Shown here: positions 1 through 8,568 of the stretch, piece by piece
Numbering within the stretch: the first letter of the stretch is position 1
How the letters are laid out: each line of letters starts with the position of its first letter
Origin: Sphaerobacter thermophilus DSM 20745
GTDB lineage: Bacteria; Chloroflexota; Chloroflexia; Thermomicrobiales; Thermomicrobiaceae
Length of the DNA: 64,000 nt
Assembly (NCBI RefSeq): GCF_000024985.1
Contig: NC_013523.1
Span: 1,488,001-1,552,000 of the forward strand
Direction of reading: 5' to 3'
Notes under the pieces: generated by a model
Databases searched by the model: none
What the model was told of the DNA's origin: nothing
Seen by the model: only the letters and a program-made list of their open reading frames with translations
Position numbers and translations under genes: made by a program

Positions 1-1073
1 ATCCCGTTGCGGTCGACGACACACAGGTACACCGTATCGCCGCCGCCGGGTGAGTCGGCCTCCGGCGTCCATGCACGGTCGGGGTCGATCCGCTGGCGTA
101 GCTCGGCGGCGTACTCCTTCGCGATCAACCGCTCGATCGGGATGGGAACGCGCTCCGGGTCGGTGATGTAACGGTCGCGGTCCACGAATGCCAGCTTCTT
201 CGCCTCGACGCAGCGGTGGATTAGCTCCGCGCTGCCGTATCCCAGCCCGGCCACATCGAACCCCTCGACGATGTTGGCCATCTGCAGCGCGGTCACTCCC
301 TGGGTGTTGGGAGGCAACTCGACCAGTTCCACCCCACGGTAGGTCGTGCGGAGCGGCTCCACCCAATCGGAGCGATGCACCGCCATGTCATCGAGCGTCA
401 TGAGGCCCCCGTGCTCCCGGAGGCTGTCGACGATCGACTGCGCGATCGCACCCTTGTAGAAGGCATCCGCTCCCCGCCCGGCGATCAGGCGCAGCGATGC
501 CGCCAGGTCCGGCTGCCGCAACACGTCGCCCACCGCCGGCACCTTGCCGCCAGGCAGGAATTGCCGCGCCGCAGCATCCTGCTGCTCCAGCAGCGGCCGC
601 GCCTGGGCGATGGCCGCATGCAGCCCCGGGGACACCGGGAAGCCCCGCTCAGCGTAGGCGATGGCCGGCTGCAGCAGGTCCGACAGGCCGAACGTGCCGA
701 AGCGGTCCAGCACCGTCTCCCAGGCGTGCACCGTGCCCGGGACGGTCACAGCCAGCGCGCCCCGCTGCGGCATCGTCGTGTGACCCGCCGCTGTCAGCGC
801 GTCGATACTGGCAGCCGCCGGGGATCGGCCGCTCCCGTTCAACGCGTGCAGTCGCCCCTCGCCCGGCTCCCAGATCAAGAAGAACGCGTCGCCACCGAGG
901 GCGCACATGTGCGGGTAGACAACGGTGAGCACCGCGTTGGCCGCCACCGCAGCGTCGACGGCGTTTCCTCCAGATTGGAGCGCCCTCAGCCCCGCGACGC
1001 TGGCCAGGTAGTGCGGCGTCGCGACCATTCCCTCGACGGCCAGGGTCGTTGGCCGTCCCAGCACCTGGGTCAT
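1..1073 (-). CDS. ggt: Gamma-glutamyltransferase, 3' truncated by window edge
   Basis: Gamma-glutamyltransferases are Ntn hydrolases that cleave glutathione and other gamma-glutamyl amides and self-process into two subunits. The visible 357 residues are the N-terminal large-subunit half. They include the early GGNAVDAAVAA segment, a region ending GGDAFFLIWEPG and an ELPPNTQGVTALQM stretch, all typical of the family. The ATG at 1073 is preceded by a GGGGGAGGG Shine-Dalgarno. The catalytic threonine at the start of the small subunit lies beyond base 1, so activity cannot be judged. No signal peptide is evident, suggesting a cytoplasmic member. The gene is transcribed away from the class II aldolase gene. 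Confidence 0.9.
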   Translation of the reverse strand, partial: MTQVLGRPTTLAVEGMVATPHYLASVAGLRALQSGGNAVDAAVAANAVLTVVYPHMCALGGDAFFLIWEPGEGRLHALNGSGRSPAAASIDALTAAGHTTMPQRGALAVTVPGTVHAWETVLDRFGTFGLSDLLQPAIAYAERGFPVSPGLHAAIAQARPLLEQQDAAARQFLPGGKVPAVGDVLRQPDLAASLRLIAGRGADAFYKGAIAQSIVDSLREHGGLMTLDDMAVHRSDWVEPLRTTYRGVELVELPPNTQGVTALQMANIVEGFDVAGLGYGSAELIHRCVEAKKLAFVDRDRYITDPERVPIPIERLIAKEYAAELRQRIDPDRAWTPEADSPGGGDTVYLCVVDRNG

Positions 1074-1161
1074 CGTCCCTCCCCCTCGCTCAGCACCGCA
1101 CATCCGAATCCCTGTGCAACAGGTCGATCGTACTACACATCCGCCGGGAGAGGCTCGGCTC

Positions 1162-1189
1162 TTGCGGCAACGGGACACAGGGCTATCAT
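1162..1189 (+). promoter_or_regulatory. Candidate promoter for the aldolase gene
   Basis: TTGCGG at 1162-1167 and TATCAT at 1184-1189 are separated by 16 bp. Predicted transcription starts about 30 bases before the ATG at 1228. The -10 lies in the 13-mer GGCTATCATAGCG (1181-1193), which recurs exactly at 14881-14893. Assigned by eye. Confidence 0.45.
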
Positions 1190-1227
1190 AGCGTGGCGGC
1201 TGACGCCGCGCGGAAGGGAGTTGAGTC

Positions 1228-1929
1228 ATGGCCGGCACCATCGATGCTCAGGCCCTTGCCACCGCCGAGGAGAGTGTGCTTGCCGCGGCGCGCACGCTCG
1301 TCGAGGGTCGCGTCCTCTCGCTGAGCCAGCACGGCAACATCAGCGCGCGCGTCCCCGGCGCGGGCGCCTTCGTTCTGACCGGCGGCGGGACGCTGGACCG
1401 ATTGGAGCGGCACGATCTGGCCCTGCTCGACCTCGACGGACGGGGGCTACGCGGGAGCCTGACCCCGACCGCACGTGAGATCATTCAGATGCACGCCGCC
1501 ATCTACCGGGCGCGCGCCGATGTCGGCGCGATCATCCACACCCACTCACCCCACATCACTGCCTTCGCTATCGCCGGCAAGCCGATCTCGCCCGTATACG
1601 AGGCGATGATCCGGTTCGACGTGACTGAACCGGTACCCGTGGCAGCCTACGGACCGCGCGGCTCCGAGCGCTCCGTACGCAACATCCTGGATGTGGTCGG
1701 CCCGCGGACCAAGGCCGTCCTGCTGGCCAACCACGGGGTGCTTGTCTTCGACCGGGACATCGAGAGCGCAGTGCGCCTGGTCTTCGTGTTGGAGGAGGCC
1801 GCCGAGTTCACCCTGAAGGCGGATCTCCTCGGTGGCGCCCAGGAGATCCCCCAGGACCTGATGGGCGAGGCGCTGCACCGACGCGACGCATTTGCGCAGG
1901 CCGCACAGCCGGAGGAGGCCGGCCTATGA
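1228..1929 (+). CDS. Class II aldolase/adducin family protein
   Basis: A 233-residue zinc-dependent class II aldolase of the L-fuculose-phosphate aldolase type, which cleaves sugar phosphates to dihydroxyacetone phosphate and an aldehyde. QHGNISAR near residue 34 matches the substrate-binding loop, the [13 protein letters not shown] segment near residue 95 carries two of the zinc histidines, and [11 protein letters not shown] near residue 167 supplies the third. Length is normal. The start is an ATG with GGAAGGG upstream. The RNase Z gene follows 25 bases after the stop on the same strand. The exact sugar substrate cannot be read from the sequence; other family members are decarboxylases or methylthioribulose-1-phosphate dehydratases. 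Confidence 0.85.
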   Translation: MAGTIDAQALATAEESVLAAARTLVEGRVLSLSQHGNISARVPGAGAFVLTGGGTLDRLERHDLALLDLDGRGLRGSLTPTAREIIQMHAAIYRARADVGAIIHTHSPHITAFAIAGKPISPVYEAMIRFDVTEPVPVAAYGPRGSERSVRNILDVVGPRTKAVLLANHGVLVFDRDIESAVRLVFVLEEAAEFTLKADLLGGAQEIPQDLMGEALHRRDAFAQAAQPEEAGL

Positions 1930-1954
1930 CCAGGCTGCCGCGAGGCGCTGCCCG

Positions 1955-2869
1955 ATGATCGACGCGTGCCTCCTCGGGACCGGCGGGATGATGCCGCTCC
2001 CGAACCGCTGGCTCTCAGCGCTCCTCTTGCGCTGCGAGGGGCACATCATCCTCTGCGACTGCGGGGAGGGAACCCAGATCTCGTGGCGCTCCACGAACTG
2101 GGGTTTCCGCGACCTCGGCACCATCGTGCTCACCCACCTGCACGCCGACCACGTCGCGGGACTGCCCGGCGTCCTCTACACCGTGGCCCACGCCGAGCGG
2201 GAAGATCCGGTCGCCATCTACGGCCCGCCCGGAACCGCGGCCGCTGTCGCGGCGATGCGGGTCATCGTCCCCCGGCTCCCCTTCCCCGTTGAGGTACACG
2301 AGCTCACCGGGGGTGAGACGGTGGACCTCCCGGCCGGGCTCCAGCTCCGTGCACTGGCTGTCGAGCACCGGGTGCCCTGCCTGGCCTACACCTTCCACCG
2401 CCCGCGCGCCCCACGGTTCGACACCGACCGTGCCCGGGAACTGGGGATACCGATCACTCTCTGGAGCCGCCTCCAGCGCGGCGAGTCCGTGACCGTGGAT
2501 GGGCGGCCGATTCAGCCGGAGGAAGTCCTGGGGCCGCCCCGCCGCGGCCTGACGGTCGCGTTCGTCACCGACACCCGGCCCACCCCGGAACTTCCCGATT
2601 TCGTCCGTGGCGCCGATCTGCTGGTCTGCGAGGGGATGTACGGTGACCCCGACATGCTCGACCGTGCCGTCGAGCGGGGACACATGATCTTCCAGGAAGC
2701 CGCCGCGATCGCCGCTGCGGGTGAGGTCAAGCGCCTCTGGCTCACGCACTTCAGCCCCGCGCTGACCGACCCCGGCGCCTACCTGCCGCTCGCCCGCGAC
2801 ATCTTCCCCAATACCGACATCGGCCGCGCCCACCGCACCCTCACCCTGGCGTTCCCGGATGACGAGTAG
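1955..2869 (+). CDS. rnz: Ribonuclease Z / MBL-fold metallohydrolase
   Basis: A metallo-beta-lactamase-fold nuclease of the RNase Z type, which trims the 3' ends of tRNA precursors. The family signature is clear: [12 protein letters not shown] near the N-terminus, the metal motif [12 protein letters not shown] near residue 60, VTDTRPT in the middle, and late metal ligands in [11 protein letters not shown] and LTHFSP. The 304-residue length fits the short bacterial form. I chose the ATG at 1955 because the family begins directly before the first beta strand; the frame is open upstream to 1892 inside the aldolase gene. Some close relatives are annotated as generic MBL hydrolases, so tRNA processing is likely rather than certain. 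Confidence 0.8.
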   Translation: MIDACLLGTGGMMPLPNRWLSALLLRCEGHIILCDCGEGTQISWRSTNWGFRDLGTIVLTHLHADHVAGLPGVLYTVAHAEREDPVAIYGPPGTAAAVAAMRVIVPRLPFPVEVHELTGGETVDLPAGLQLRALAVEHRVPCLAYTFHRPRAPRFDTDRARELGIPITLWSRLQRGESVTVDGRPIQPEEVLGPPRRGLTVAFVTDTRPTPELPDFVRGADLLVCEGMYGDPDMLDRAVERGHMIFQEAAAIAAAGEVKRLWLTHFSPALTDPGAYLPLARDIFPNTDIGRAHRTLTLAFPDDE

Positions 2870-3183
2870 GACTGGATGTGCAGGCAGGGCACACGGTGCC
2901 GCTTCAGGGTCCTATCCCGAGTGACCCAGCAGGCGGTGACACGTCCCGTCCTGGCCTCCTTCGCGAAGCGAAGGATCTCGCGCTGTGGCTACCACCCGAC
3001 CACGGGGCTGCAGAAACGCGGCGCGGCGTGAGACGACGCCCGCGCTCCTGGGAGTGCGCTCTCGGTGCGGGATCGGGGTGACAAACCGGACCGAGGCTCG
3101 ACGCCTCGACCGCTGGCGACGGCATGGCGGCGGTGGGCCCTAAGGTGCATGAGCTGGGCGCCAGGGTATCCCCTGCGAATCCC
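2870..3183. other. Intergenic region with a solo repeat fragment
   Basis: This stretch between convergent genes holds no credible gene. At 2967-2982 it carries AGCGAAGGATCTCGCG, a 16-mer found exactly at 13563-13578 inside the composite repeat near 13.5 kb. The flanks do not repeat, so this looks like a degraded copy. A GC-rich inverted repeat (CGAGGCTCGACGCCTCG) lies near 3092-3108. Confidence 0.5.
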
Positions 3184-3609
3184 TCAGTTCGCGCGGCCGG
3201 TGACGAGCTGATGAAGCGTGGGGTCGGCTTTGATCTCGTAGCTGAGCTCTTCCAGGCGCGCGATCGCCAGGCCGAGCCGGATCGGCTCGCCGCGGATCTG
3301 ATAGATCAGGAACTCGATCGCGGTGAACACCTCGTTCGGCATCGGACTGATCCCGGGCGGGAGAAGCCGAACGATGCGGGCCAGCCGCTCGGTGAATTGC
3401 TCCTCGTGCATCGCCTGCTCCGTCAACGGCAGGCGGGCGTCCAGGAGTTCGTCCAGGTCGTAGATGCTGCTGATGACCGGGGTCATACGCTCCAGGATCG
3501 ACAGGGCCACCGGTGAGATGACCCGCTGGAGCAACTCCCGATACGGATACGTGTCCTCCACCATCCCGGCCCCTTCCAGCGCGACCTCACAGATCGCGCG
3601 CACGGCCAT
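3184..3609 (-). CDS. Hypothetical helical protein
   Basis: A 141-residue protein I do not recognise. It has no obvious signal peptide or membrane segment, and heptad-like Leu/Ile spacing suggests an alpha-helical fold. The middle contains LLPPGISPMPNEVFTAIEFLIYQIRG. The frame is open back to 3729, but the upstream part is arginine- and proline-rich and looks non-coding. The ATG at 3609 is the first plausible start; a second ATG lies 14 codons later. It converges with the RNase Z gene and is divergent from the P-type ATPase gene. Codon use matches the neighbours, so I believe it is real. Confidence 0.55.
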   Translation of the reverse strand: MAVRAICEVALEGAGMVEDTYPYRELLQRVISPVALSILERMTPVISSIYDLDELLDARLPLTEQAMHEEQFTERLARIVRLLPPGISPMPNEVFTAIEFLIYQIRGEPIRLGLAIARLEELSYEIKADPTLHQLVTGRAN

Positions 3610-3857
3610 TGTACCCGAGGCTGGCGGTCGCACGGCCTGTGCCCCGGAGTCGTTATGTCCTAGTATGCGGTCGCGGCCCGAGATTTGACGCGGATTCTGA
3701 CAGCGTCGTAACGCCGCACCGGCAGGCACCGCGGCGCCCGAGCACGTCCAACCGCCTCACGCGCTGCGGGGGCTCCGAGGTCGGGCCTGTACGATTGCGG
3801 TCGTGAGGATCGCGCAGGCGTTCGTCCGCCCGCTGATCCGCGACTGAGGAATTGCTG

Positions 3858-6554
3858 ATGCGGAACCGAACCGCAGCAACCGACACCCGCACCGGCCGCT
3901 CCGCCAGCGCGCCGCCCTGGCACGCCCTCCCGGCCGACGAGGTTCGGGCGCGTCTCAGCACATCCGACACGGGACTGACCGACGCCGAGGCCGAAGCGCG
4001 ACTCGTTCGCATCGGCCCCAACGAGATCCCGGAGGAGCCGCCGCCGGGACTCCTTATCCTGCTGCTCCGACAGTTTCGCAGCCCGCTGAGCTACATCCTG
4101 TTCGCGGCCCTGGCGATCAGCCTCCTGATCGGCGAGACGGTCGATGCCATCGTCATCGCCTTCGCCCTCCTGTTAGACGCCACCATCGGGCTCTACCAGG
4201 AGCGGCAGGCGGAAACGTCCCTCCGCGCACTCCGGCAGCTCAGCGCACCACACTCCCGGGTCATCCGTGACGGCATCGAGCGCGACGTGCCGAGTCGGGA
4301 ACTCGTGCCCGGCGACGTCGTCCTCTTGGAGTCCGGCACACGGGTGCCAGCCGACCTCCGGCTGACGACCACGACGTCCCTCCTGGTCGACGAGTCGCTG
4401 CTCACTGGGGAGTCGGTCCCCGTGACCAAGCATCCGAACCCGGTCCCGGAGACAGCGCCGCTGGGAGACCGGTCCAGCCTCGCTTTCTCCGGGACCGTGG
4501 TCGTTTCGGGGCGTGGGCGCGGCTACGTCGTCGCCACCGGCATCAACACGGAACTCGGTGCGATCGCCAGCGCCATGCGCGAAGCGGAGGATACGGAGAC
4601 ACCGCTCCAACAGCGCGTGGCGCGCCTGGCTCGGAGTCTGGCCCTGTACACCGCGGTGACGGCCGCTGCAACGGTCGCGATCGGTATCGCACAGGGACAG
4701 GAAGCGGTGGACATGCTCCTCGTCGCGGTGGCGCTCGCGGTGGCGGCCGTGCCCGAGGGGTTGCCGGTAGGGCTGACCATCACGCTCGCGACCGGCGTCC
4801 GCCGGATGGCCCGCCGCAACGCGATCATCCGGCACCTCCCAGCGGCGGAGACGCTCGGCAGCACGACCGTGATCGGCTCCGACAAGACGGGCACCCTCAC
4901 CGAGAACCGGATGACGGTTCGCCGGGTCTGGTCCGGCGGGCAGAGCGTCGTGCCGGGCACGACCCCAACGCCTTCGCCCGAATCCAACTCGGTACGGCCA
5001 GGGGACCCGGTCTACGACACGCTCCTCATCGGCGTGCTGACGAACGAAGCCGCTGTCTACCCCACCGGCGACGGCTACCGCGTCACCGGCGACCCGACCG
5101 AGGCCGCGCTCCTGATCGCAGCCCACCGCGCCGGCCTCGAGCCCGAGGGCTTGCGCGCCCGCTACCCGAGCATCGACGAAGTCCCGTTCGAAGCGGAGCG
5201 GCGATTCTCGGCCAGCCTGCGTCGCACCGATGACGGGTATCTGCTGGCCGTCAAGGGTGCCCCGGAGCGCATCCTTCCGCTCTGCGACCGGATGCGGCAC
5301 GGGGAGTCGGTCGTACCGCTCGACCCGGCGGCCGTTCAAGAGACCGTGGACGACATGGCACGCGACGGGATGCGCGTGCTGGCGATGGCGTACCGTCAGT
5401 TCGATCGCCCCCCGGAGGATACCGCCGCTACCGTGGAAGCCGGGGGGCTGATCTTCGCCGGGCTGCAGGGCATGATCGACCCGCCACGACCGGGCGTCCG
5501 CGAGGCAATCGAACGCTGCCATCGGTCCGGAATCCGGGTCCTGATGATCACCGGCGACCACGCGGTCACGGCGGCGGCGATCGCACGCGACCTGGGGATT
5601 GCAGGGGATGACGTCCGCGTGCTGACCAGCGAGGACCTTGCGGCCATGGACACCGACGCCCTGCGGAGCGCGGTAGCCGAGGTGCCGGTCTACGCCCGCG
5701 TCACCCCGCAGGACAAGCTGCGTATCGTGACGGCCCTGCAGGAGCGCGGTGAGGTCGTCGCCGTTACGGGCGACGGGGTCAACGACGGTCCGGCGCTCCG
5801 TGCCGCCGACATCGGTGTCGCCATGGGGCGCAGCGGCACGGACGTCGCCCGCGAGGCCGCCGACATGGTCCTCGCCGACGACAACTTCGTCACCATCTAC
5901 GCCGCGGTCGAGGAGGGCCGCACCGCGTTCGACAACGTGCGCAAGGTGACCTTGTTTCTCGTCGCCACCAACGTCGCCGAGGTGGTCGCGGTCGTCGCCG
6001 CCGTCGCGGCCGGCTGGCCGCTGCCGCTGCTGGCAGCCCAGATCCTCTGGCTCAACCTCGCCACCGAAGGTCTGCAAGACATCGCCCTCGCGTTCGAGCC
6101 TCCGGAGGGTGACGTGCTCGACCGCAAGCCACTCCCGCGATCGGAACCGATCCTCTCGCGAGTCCTCTGGGAGCGAGTAGCCATCGCAGGACTGCTGGCC
6201 GCGATAGGCACCTTGCTGCTGTTCCGCTGGGAACTGGACAACTCCGGATCGCTCACGGCCGCGCGGTCCGTCGCGCTGACCACGCTGGTGATCGTCGAGG
6301 CCTTCCAGGTCTTCAACGTCCGGGCGCTCTGGCGCTCCTCCTTCCGGGTTGACCCGCGCTCCAATCCGTTCCTTCTCTTCGCGACCCTGGGGGGCGTGGC
6401 GCTCCACGTCATTGCCCTTTACCTGCCGCCCACCCAGTACCTGCTCCGGCTGGAGCCGATTTCCCTGGAGGCCTGGGTGCGGATCGTGCTGATCGGGGTC
6501 ATGGTTCTGCTGGCTGTCGAGGTACACAAGCGCCTGCGCCGGGTGAGCCGCTAG
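3858..6554 (+). CDS. P2-type cation-transporting ATPase (calcium-pump-like)
   Basis: An 898-residue P-type ATPase with all core motifs: TGES in the actuator domain, PEGL in membrane segment 4, the phosphorylated Asp342 in DKTGTLT, KGAPE in the nucleotide domain, and TGDGVND with GVAMG in the P domain. Residues equivalent to the calcium site of SERCA are mostly kept: the Glu of PEGLP, Asn and Glu in TNVAEVV of segment 5, and Asn/Thr in NLATEGL of segment 6. The central segment 6 Asp is Glu here (TEGL rather than TDGL), so specificity is uncertain; Ca2+, Mn2+ or Na+/H+ are possible. GAGGA sits 7 bases before the ATG. An in-frame TTG two codons earlier is less likely. Confidence 0.88.
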   Translation: MRNRTAATDTRTGRSASAPPWHALPADEVRARLSTSDTGLTDAEAEARLVRIGPNEIPEEPPPGLLILLLRQFRSPLSYILFAALAISLLIGETVDAIVIAFALLLDATIGLYQERQAETSLRALRQLSAPHSRVIRDGIERDVPSRELVPGDVVLLESGTRVPADLRLTTTTSLLVDESLLTGESVPVTKHPNPVPETAPLGDRSSLAFSGTVVVSGRGRGYVVATGINTELGAIASAMREAEDTETPLQQRVARLARSLALYTAVTAAATVAIGIAQGQEAVDMLLVAVALAVAAVPEGLPVGLTITLATGVRRMARRNAIIRHLPAAETLGSTTVIGSDKTGTLTENRMTVRRVWSGGQSVVPGTTPTPSPESNSVRPGDPVYDTLLIGVLTNEAAVYPTGDGYRVTGDPTEAALLIAAHRAGLEPEGLRARYPSIDEVPFEAERRFSASLRRTDDGYLLAVKGAPERILPLCDRMRHGESVVPLDPAAVQETVDDMARDGMRVLAMAYRQFDRPPEDTAATVEAGGLIFAGLQGMIDPPRPGVREAIERCHRSGIRVLMITGDHAVTAAAIARDLGIAGDDVRVLTSEDLAAMDTDALRSAVAEVPVYARVTPQDKLRIVTALQERGEVVAVTGDGVNDGPALRAADIGVAMGRSGTDVAREAADMVLADDNFVTIYAAVEEGRTAFDNVRKVTLFLVATNVAEVVAVVAAVAAGWPLPLLAAQILWLNLATEGLQDIALAFEPPEGDVLDRKPLPRSEPILSRVLWERVAIAGLLAAIGTLLLFRWELDNSGSLTAARSVALTTLVIVEAFQVFNVRALWRSSFRVDPRSNPFLLFATLGGVALHVIALYLPPTQYLLRLEPISLEAWVRIVLIGVMVLLAVEVHKRLRRVSR

Positions 6555-6697
6555 ACACGGCACGCACTTTGCCCGTGGCTTGCCAGGGAGTGATCGATCG
6601 CGGCGAGCACACCCACCCCCGAACGGGCGGCCCGCGGGAGAAGCGCGCTGGCACGATGGCCCGCGACCGCAGCGCCGGGATGTGAAGGAGTGACGAC

Positions 6698-7099
6698 ATG
6701 GCGAGAACCCGACGCTTCGTTTACGTGGCCCGACTCAAGACCGGCGACGAGGTCGGCCTGCGCCGCGCCCTGGAGCACCTGCCAGAGAGCGCGCTCGCCG
6801 ACGCGGGCTTCGCTGAGTTCACCACCTACGTCGGCAGCGGCTTCTGCGTCCTCCAGTTCGGCCTGAGCGGGAACGATTTCCAGGTCCAGTTCGAGCGTTT
6901 CTGGAATAACCCGGATGTCCGTGCGTTCACCCAGCGGCTGGCCGGCTATCTGGTCGAAGGGGAGCAGATCGCGCGCGGCTTCGCGATCGGCGACCAGCGC
7001 TTCCACCCCGGAGCGGAACCCGGCACGGGTGGCGCCGTGACCAGCGCCGAGCTGCCGCTGGCCTACGAGGCGTCCCATTGGCCGATGGAAGGAGAATGA
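6698..7099 (+). CDS. Hypothetical protein, possible alpha/beta-barrel domain
   Basis: A 133-residue soluble protein. The alternation of strands and helices and the opening RFVYVARLKTGDEVGLRRAL resemble dimeric alpha+beta barrel proteins that handle small ligands, but I cannot name a family. The second half has QVQFERFWNNPDVRAFTQRL. GAAGGAG precedes the ATG at good spacing. The TGA stop overlaps the T-run side of the terminator serving the tRNA genes on the other strand, so the two transcription units end back to back. It follows the ATPase by 143 bases and may be co-transcribed with it. Confidence 0.6.
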   Translation: MARTRRFVYVARLKTGDEVGLRRALEHLPESALADAGFAEFTTYVGSGFCVLQFGLSGNDFQVQFERFWNNPDVRAFTQRLAGYLVEGEQIARGFAIGDQRFHPGAEPGTGGAVTSAELPLAYEASHWPMEGE

Positions 7100-7121
7100 A
7101 AAAACCGCCCGACTGGGCGGT
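7099..7121 (-). terminator. Intrinsic terminator of the tRNA-Thr unit
   Basis: On the minus strand ACCGCCC pairs with GGGCGGT across an AGTC loop and runs into six T residues. It begins seven bases past the tRNA-Thr(CGT) 3' end, and its T-run overlaps the final base of the stop codon of the convergent hypothetical gene. Confidence 0.85.
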
Positions 7122-7127
7122 CTGCGG

Positions 7128-7200
7128 AGCCGATGGTCGGACTCGAACCGACGACCTAGTGTTTACGAAACACTTGCTCTACCAACTGAGCTACATCGGC
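7128..7200 (-). tRNA. tRNA-Thr (anticodon CGT)
   Basis: A 73-base cloverleaf. Acceptor arms GCCGATG and CATCGGC pair fully, the D arm is GCTC...GAGC-like, the anticodon stem AGTGT/ACACT encloses loop TTCGTAA (anticodon CGT, reading ACG), and the T arm GTCGG-TTCGAGT-CCGAC is complete. CCA is not encoded (CCG follows the discriminator). Confidence 0.95.
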
Positions 7201-7309
7201 TTGTCCTGGCCGTTACCGGCCGCGCCATCGCTGCGCGCTAGGGAGTATAGCACATACTCCTTGTTGTGTCATCCCCCCTTGCCCACATTTTTCAGAGCTT
7301 GGGAGGAGG

Positions 7310-7385
7310 TGGAGCCCACGCGGGGATTCGAACCCCGGACCTCATTCTTACCAAGAATGTGCTCTGCCTCCTGAGCTACGTGGGC
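7310..7385 (-). tRNA. tRNA-Thr (anticodon GGT)
   Basis: A cloverleaf with acceptor GCCCACG/CGTGGGC, anticodon stem CATTC/GAATG around TTGGTAA (anticodon GGT, reading ACC and ACT), and T arm CGGGG-TTCGAAT-CCCCG. Unlike its neighbour it encodes CCA (7310-7312). It lies 109 bases upstream of tRNA-Thr(CGT) on the same strand. The spacer is AT-richer but I see no terminator in it. Confidence 0.95.
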
Positions 7386-7459
7386 ACAGCGCTTGTAACT
7401 ATACCCCAAGAACGGCGTCTGCGTCCAGACCAGGCCCCCGCCCCTTCGTGATGCTCAAG

Positions 7460-8383
7460 CTAGGACGCCCGCGGTGCCTGGAGGACCGCGTCGGCCCCGC
7501 GATGCCAGGAGGTGCCGTCGAAGCCGGCGACTTCGCAGCCGAGCCGCTCCAGGAACGGAACCACCCAGCGCGCCGGATACGGCCGCGGGTTGACCGGGAA
7601 GTTGGGTGCATGCGAGTCTGAGCCACAGCTCACCAACAACCCCCGCTCATGGGCCATCGCCCGATAGTGCTCGGTATCGTCCTCGGTGTAGGAGCGATAG
7701 TGCGCCTCCAGCCCGTCGATCGGGATCGCCTGCAACATTCTGTCGAGCTGGTCCGGGCTGAGGATACCGGCGCCGTCGTTCCGCCCCGGATGTGCCAGGA
7801 TGCAGATGCCCCCGGCCTCATGCGCCGCCCGCACCGTCTCCGCCAGTGGAACGTCGACCCGCAGCGTCTCGCCATAGCGCATGACGAGCTGATGTGCCGT
7901 CTGGAGGTTCGAGGCGTGGCCGTCCTTGATCGCGGTCAGCAGCACGTGCACCGGCAGCAAGGGACGCCCGTCCACGACTTCCTCCAGCGACGGAAGGGCG
8001 TGACCGTGCGACTCCAGTGCCAGGATCCCGCGCTCCGCAGCGGCGGCGAGCTCATCCGCCTGGCGCGCCAGCAGTGCGCCGAAGCCGTGCCCCCGCTCGC
8101 TGGTCGGGTCGGCGCCGTAGACCAGCAGGTGCCACTGGCGATCTTCCCACCACGTGGTCACCTCCACACCGGGGATGATCAGGATGCCGCGGTTGGCGGC
8201 GTGTTCCATCGCCTCGGGGACCGACCGCATCGTGTCGTGGTCGCACACCGCGGCAACCTTGAAGCCATGCTCAACGAGGTGGTCGACCAACTGGTGCGGC
8301 GTCCACCCCCCGTCGCTCGCGCGGGTGTGCAGGTGGAAGTCGACGGGGTCGTCTGCCTGGACGATGAAAGGTTCGGGGGTCAT
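7460..8383 (-). CDS. PHP-domain phosphoesterase
   Basis: A 307-residue PHP-family metal-dependent phosphoesterase, related to TrpH/YciV enzymes that act on 3',5'-nucleotide bisphosphates or RNA 5' ends. Metal motifs are in family order: DFHLHTRASDGGW near residue 14, CDHDTMRS near 45, IIPGVEVTTWW near 65, LAHPGRNDG near 195, and CGSDSHAPN near 255. The ATG at 8383 has GGGAGA upstream; the frame is open further upstream but that part does not look like protein. A central insert (about residues 90-160) is longer than in TrpH. Substrate is inferred only. Confidence 0.85.
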   Translation of the reverse strand: MTPEPFIVQADDPVDFHLHTRASDGGWTPHQLVDHLVEHGFKVAAVCDHDTMRSVPEAMEHAANRGILIIPGVEVTTWWEDRQWHLLVYGADPTSERGHGFGALLARQADELAAAAERGILALESHGHALPSLEEVVDGRPLLPVHVLLTAIKDGHASNLQTAHQLVMRYGETLRVDVPLAETVRAAHEAGGICILAHPGRNDGAGILSPDQLDRMLQAIPIDGLEAHYRSYTEDDTEHYRAMAHERGLLVSCGSDSHAPNFPVNPRPYPARWVVPFLERLGCEVAGFDGTSWHRGADAVLQAPRAS

Positions 8384-8568
8384 GATATCTCCCACCAGTC
8401 TGCCATTCGGCGCGTGACCTCCCGGCTGCCACGGGAGGACGCCCCCGATTATAGTCTCGCTGGGCACATGCCCGGGCGCCGCCCACCGCGCCGCGTGGCA
8501 GAATGTGTGCGGACGGAGCGGACGATGCACGCGGGGCCCGCCTGATACGTGGACGAGGGAGGTGGGGA

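Noticed and set aside
2870-3183. Small open frame on the plus strand at 2878-3081
   Set aside because: Its translation has no protein character and covers the repeat fragment; no ribosome-binding site.
4173-6563. Very long open frame (about 800 codons) antisense to the P-type ATPase gene
   Set aside because: It is the mirror of a GC-rich coding gene; the translation is rich in Arg, His, Gly and Asp without any domain, whereas the plus-strand frame has all P-type ATPase motifs.
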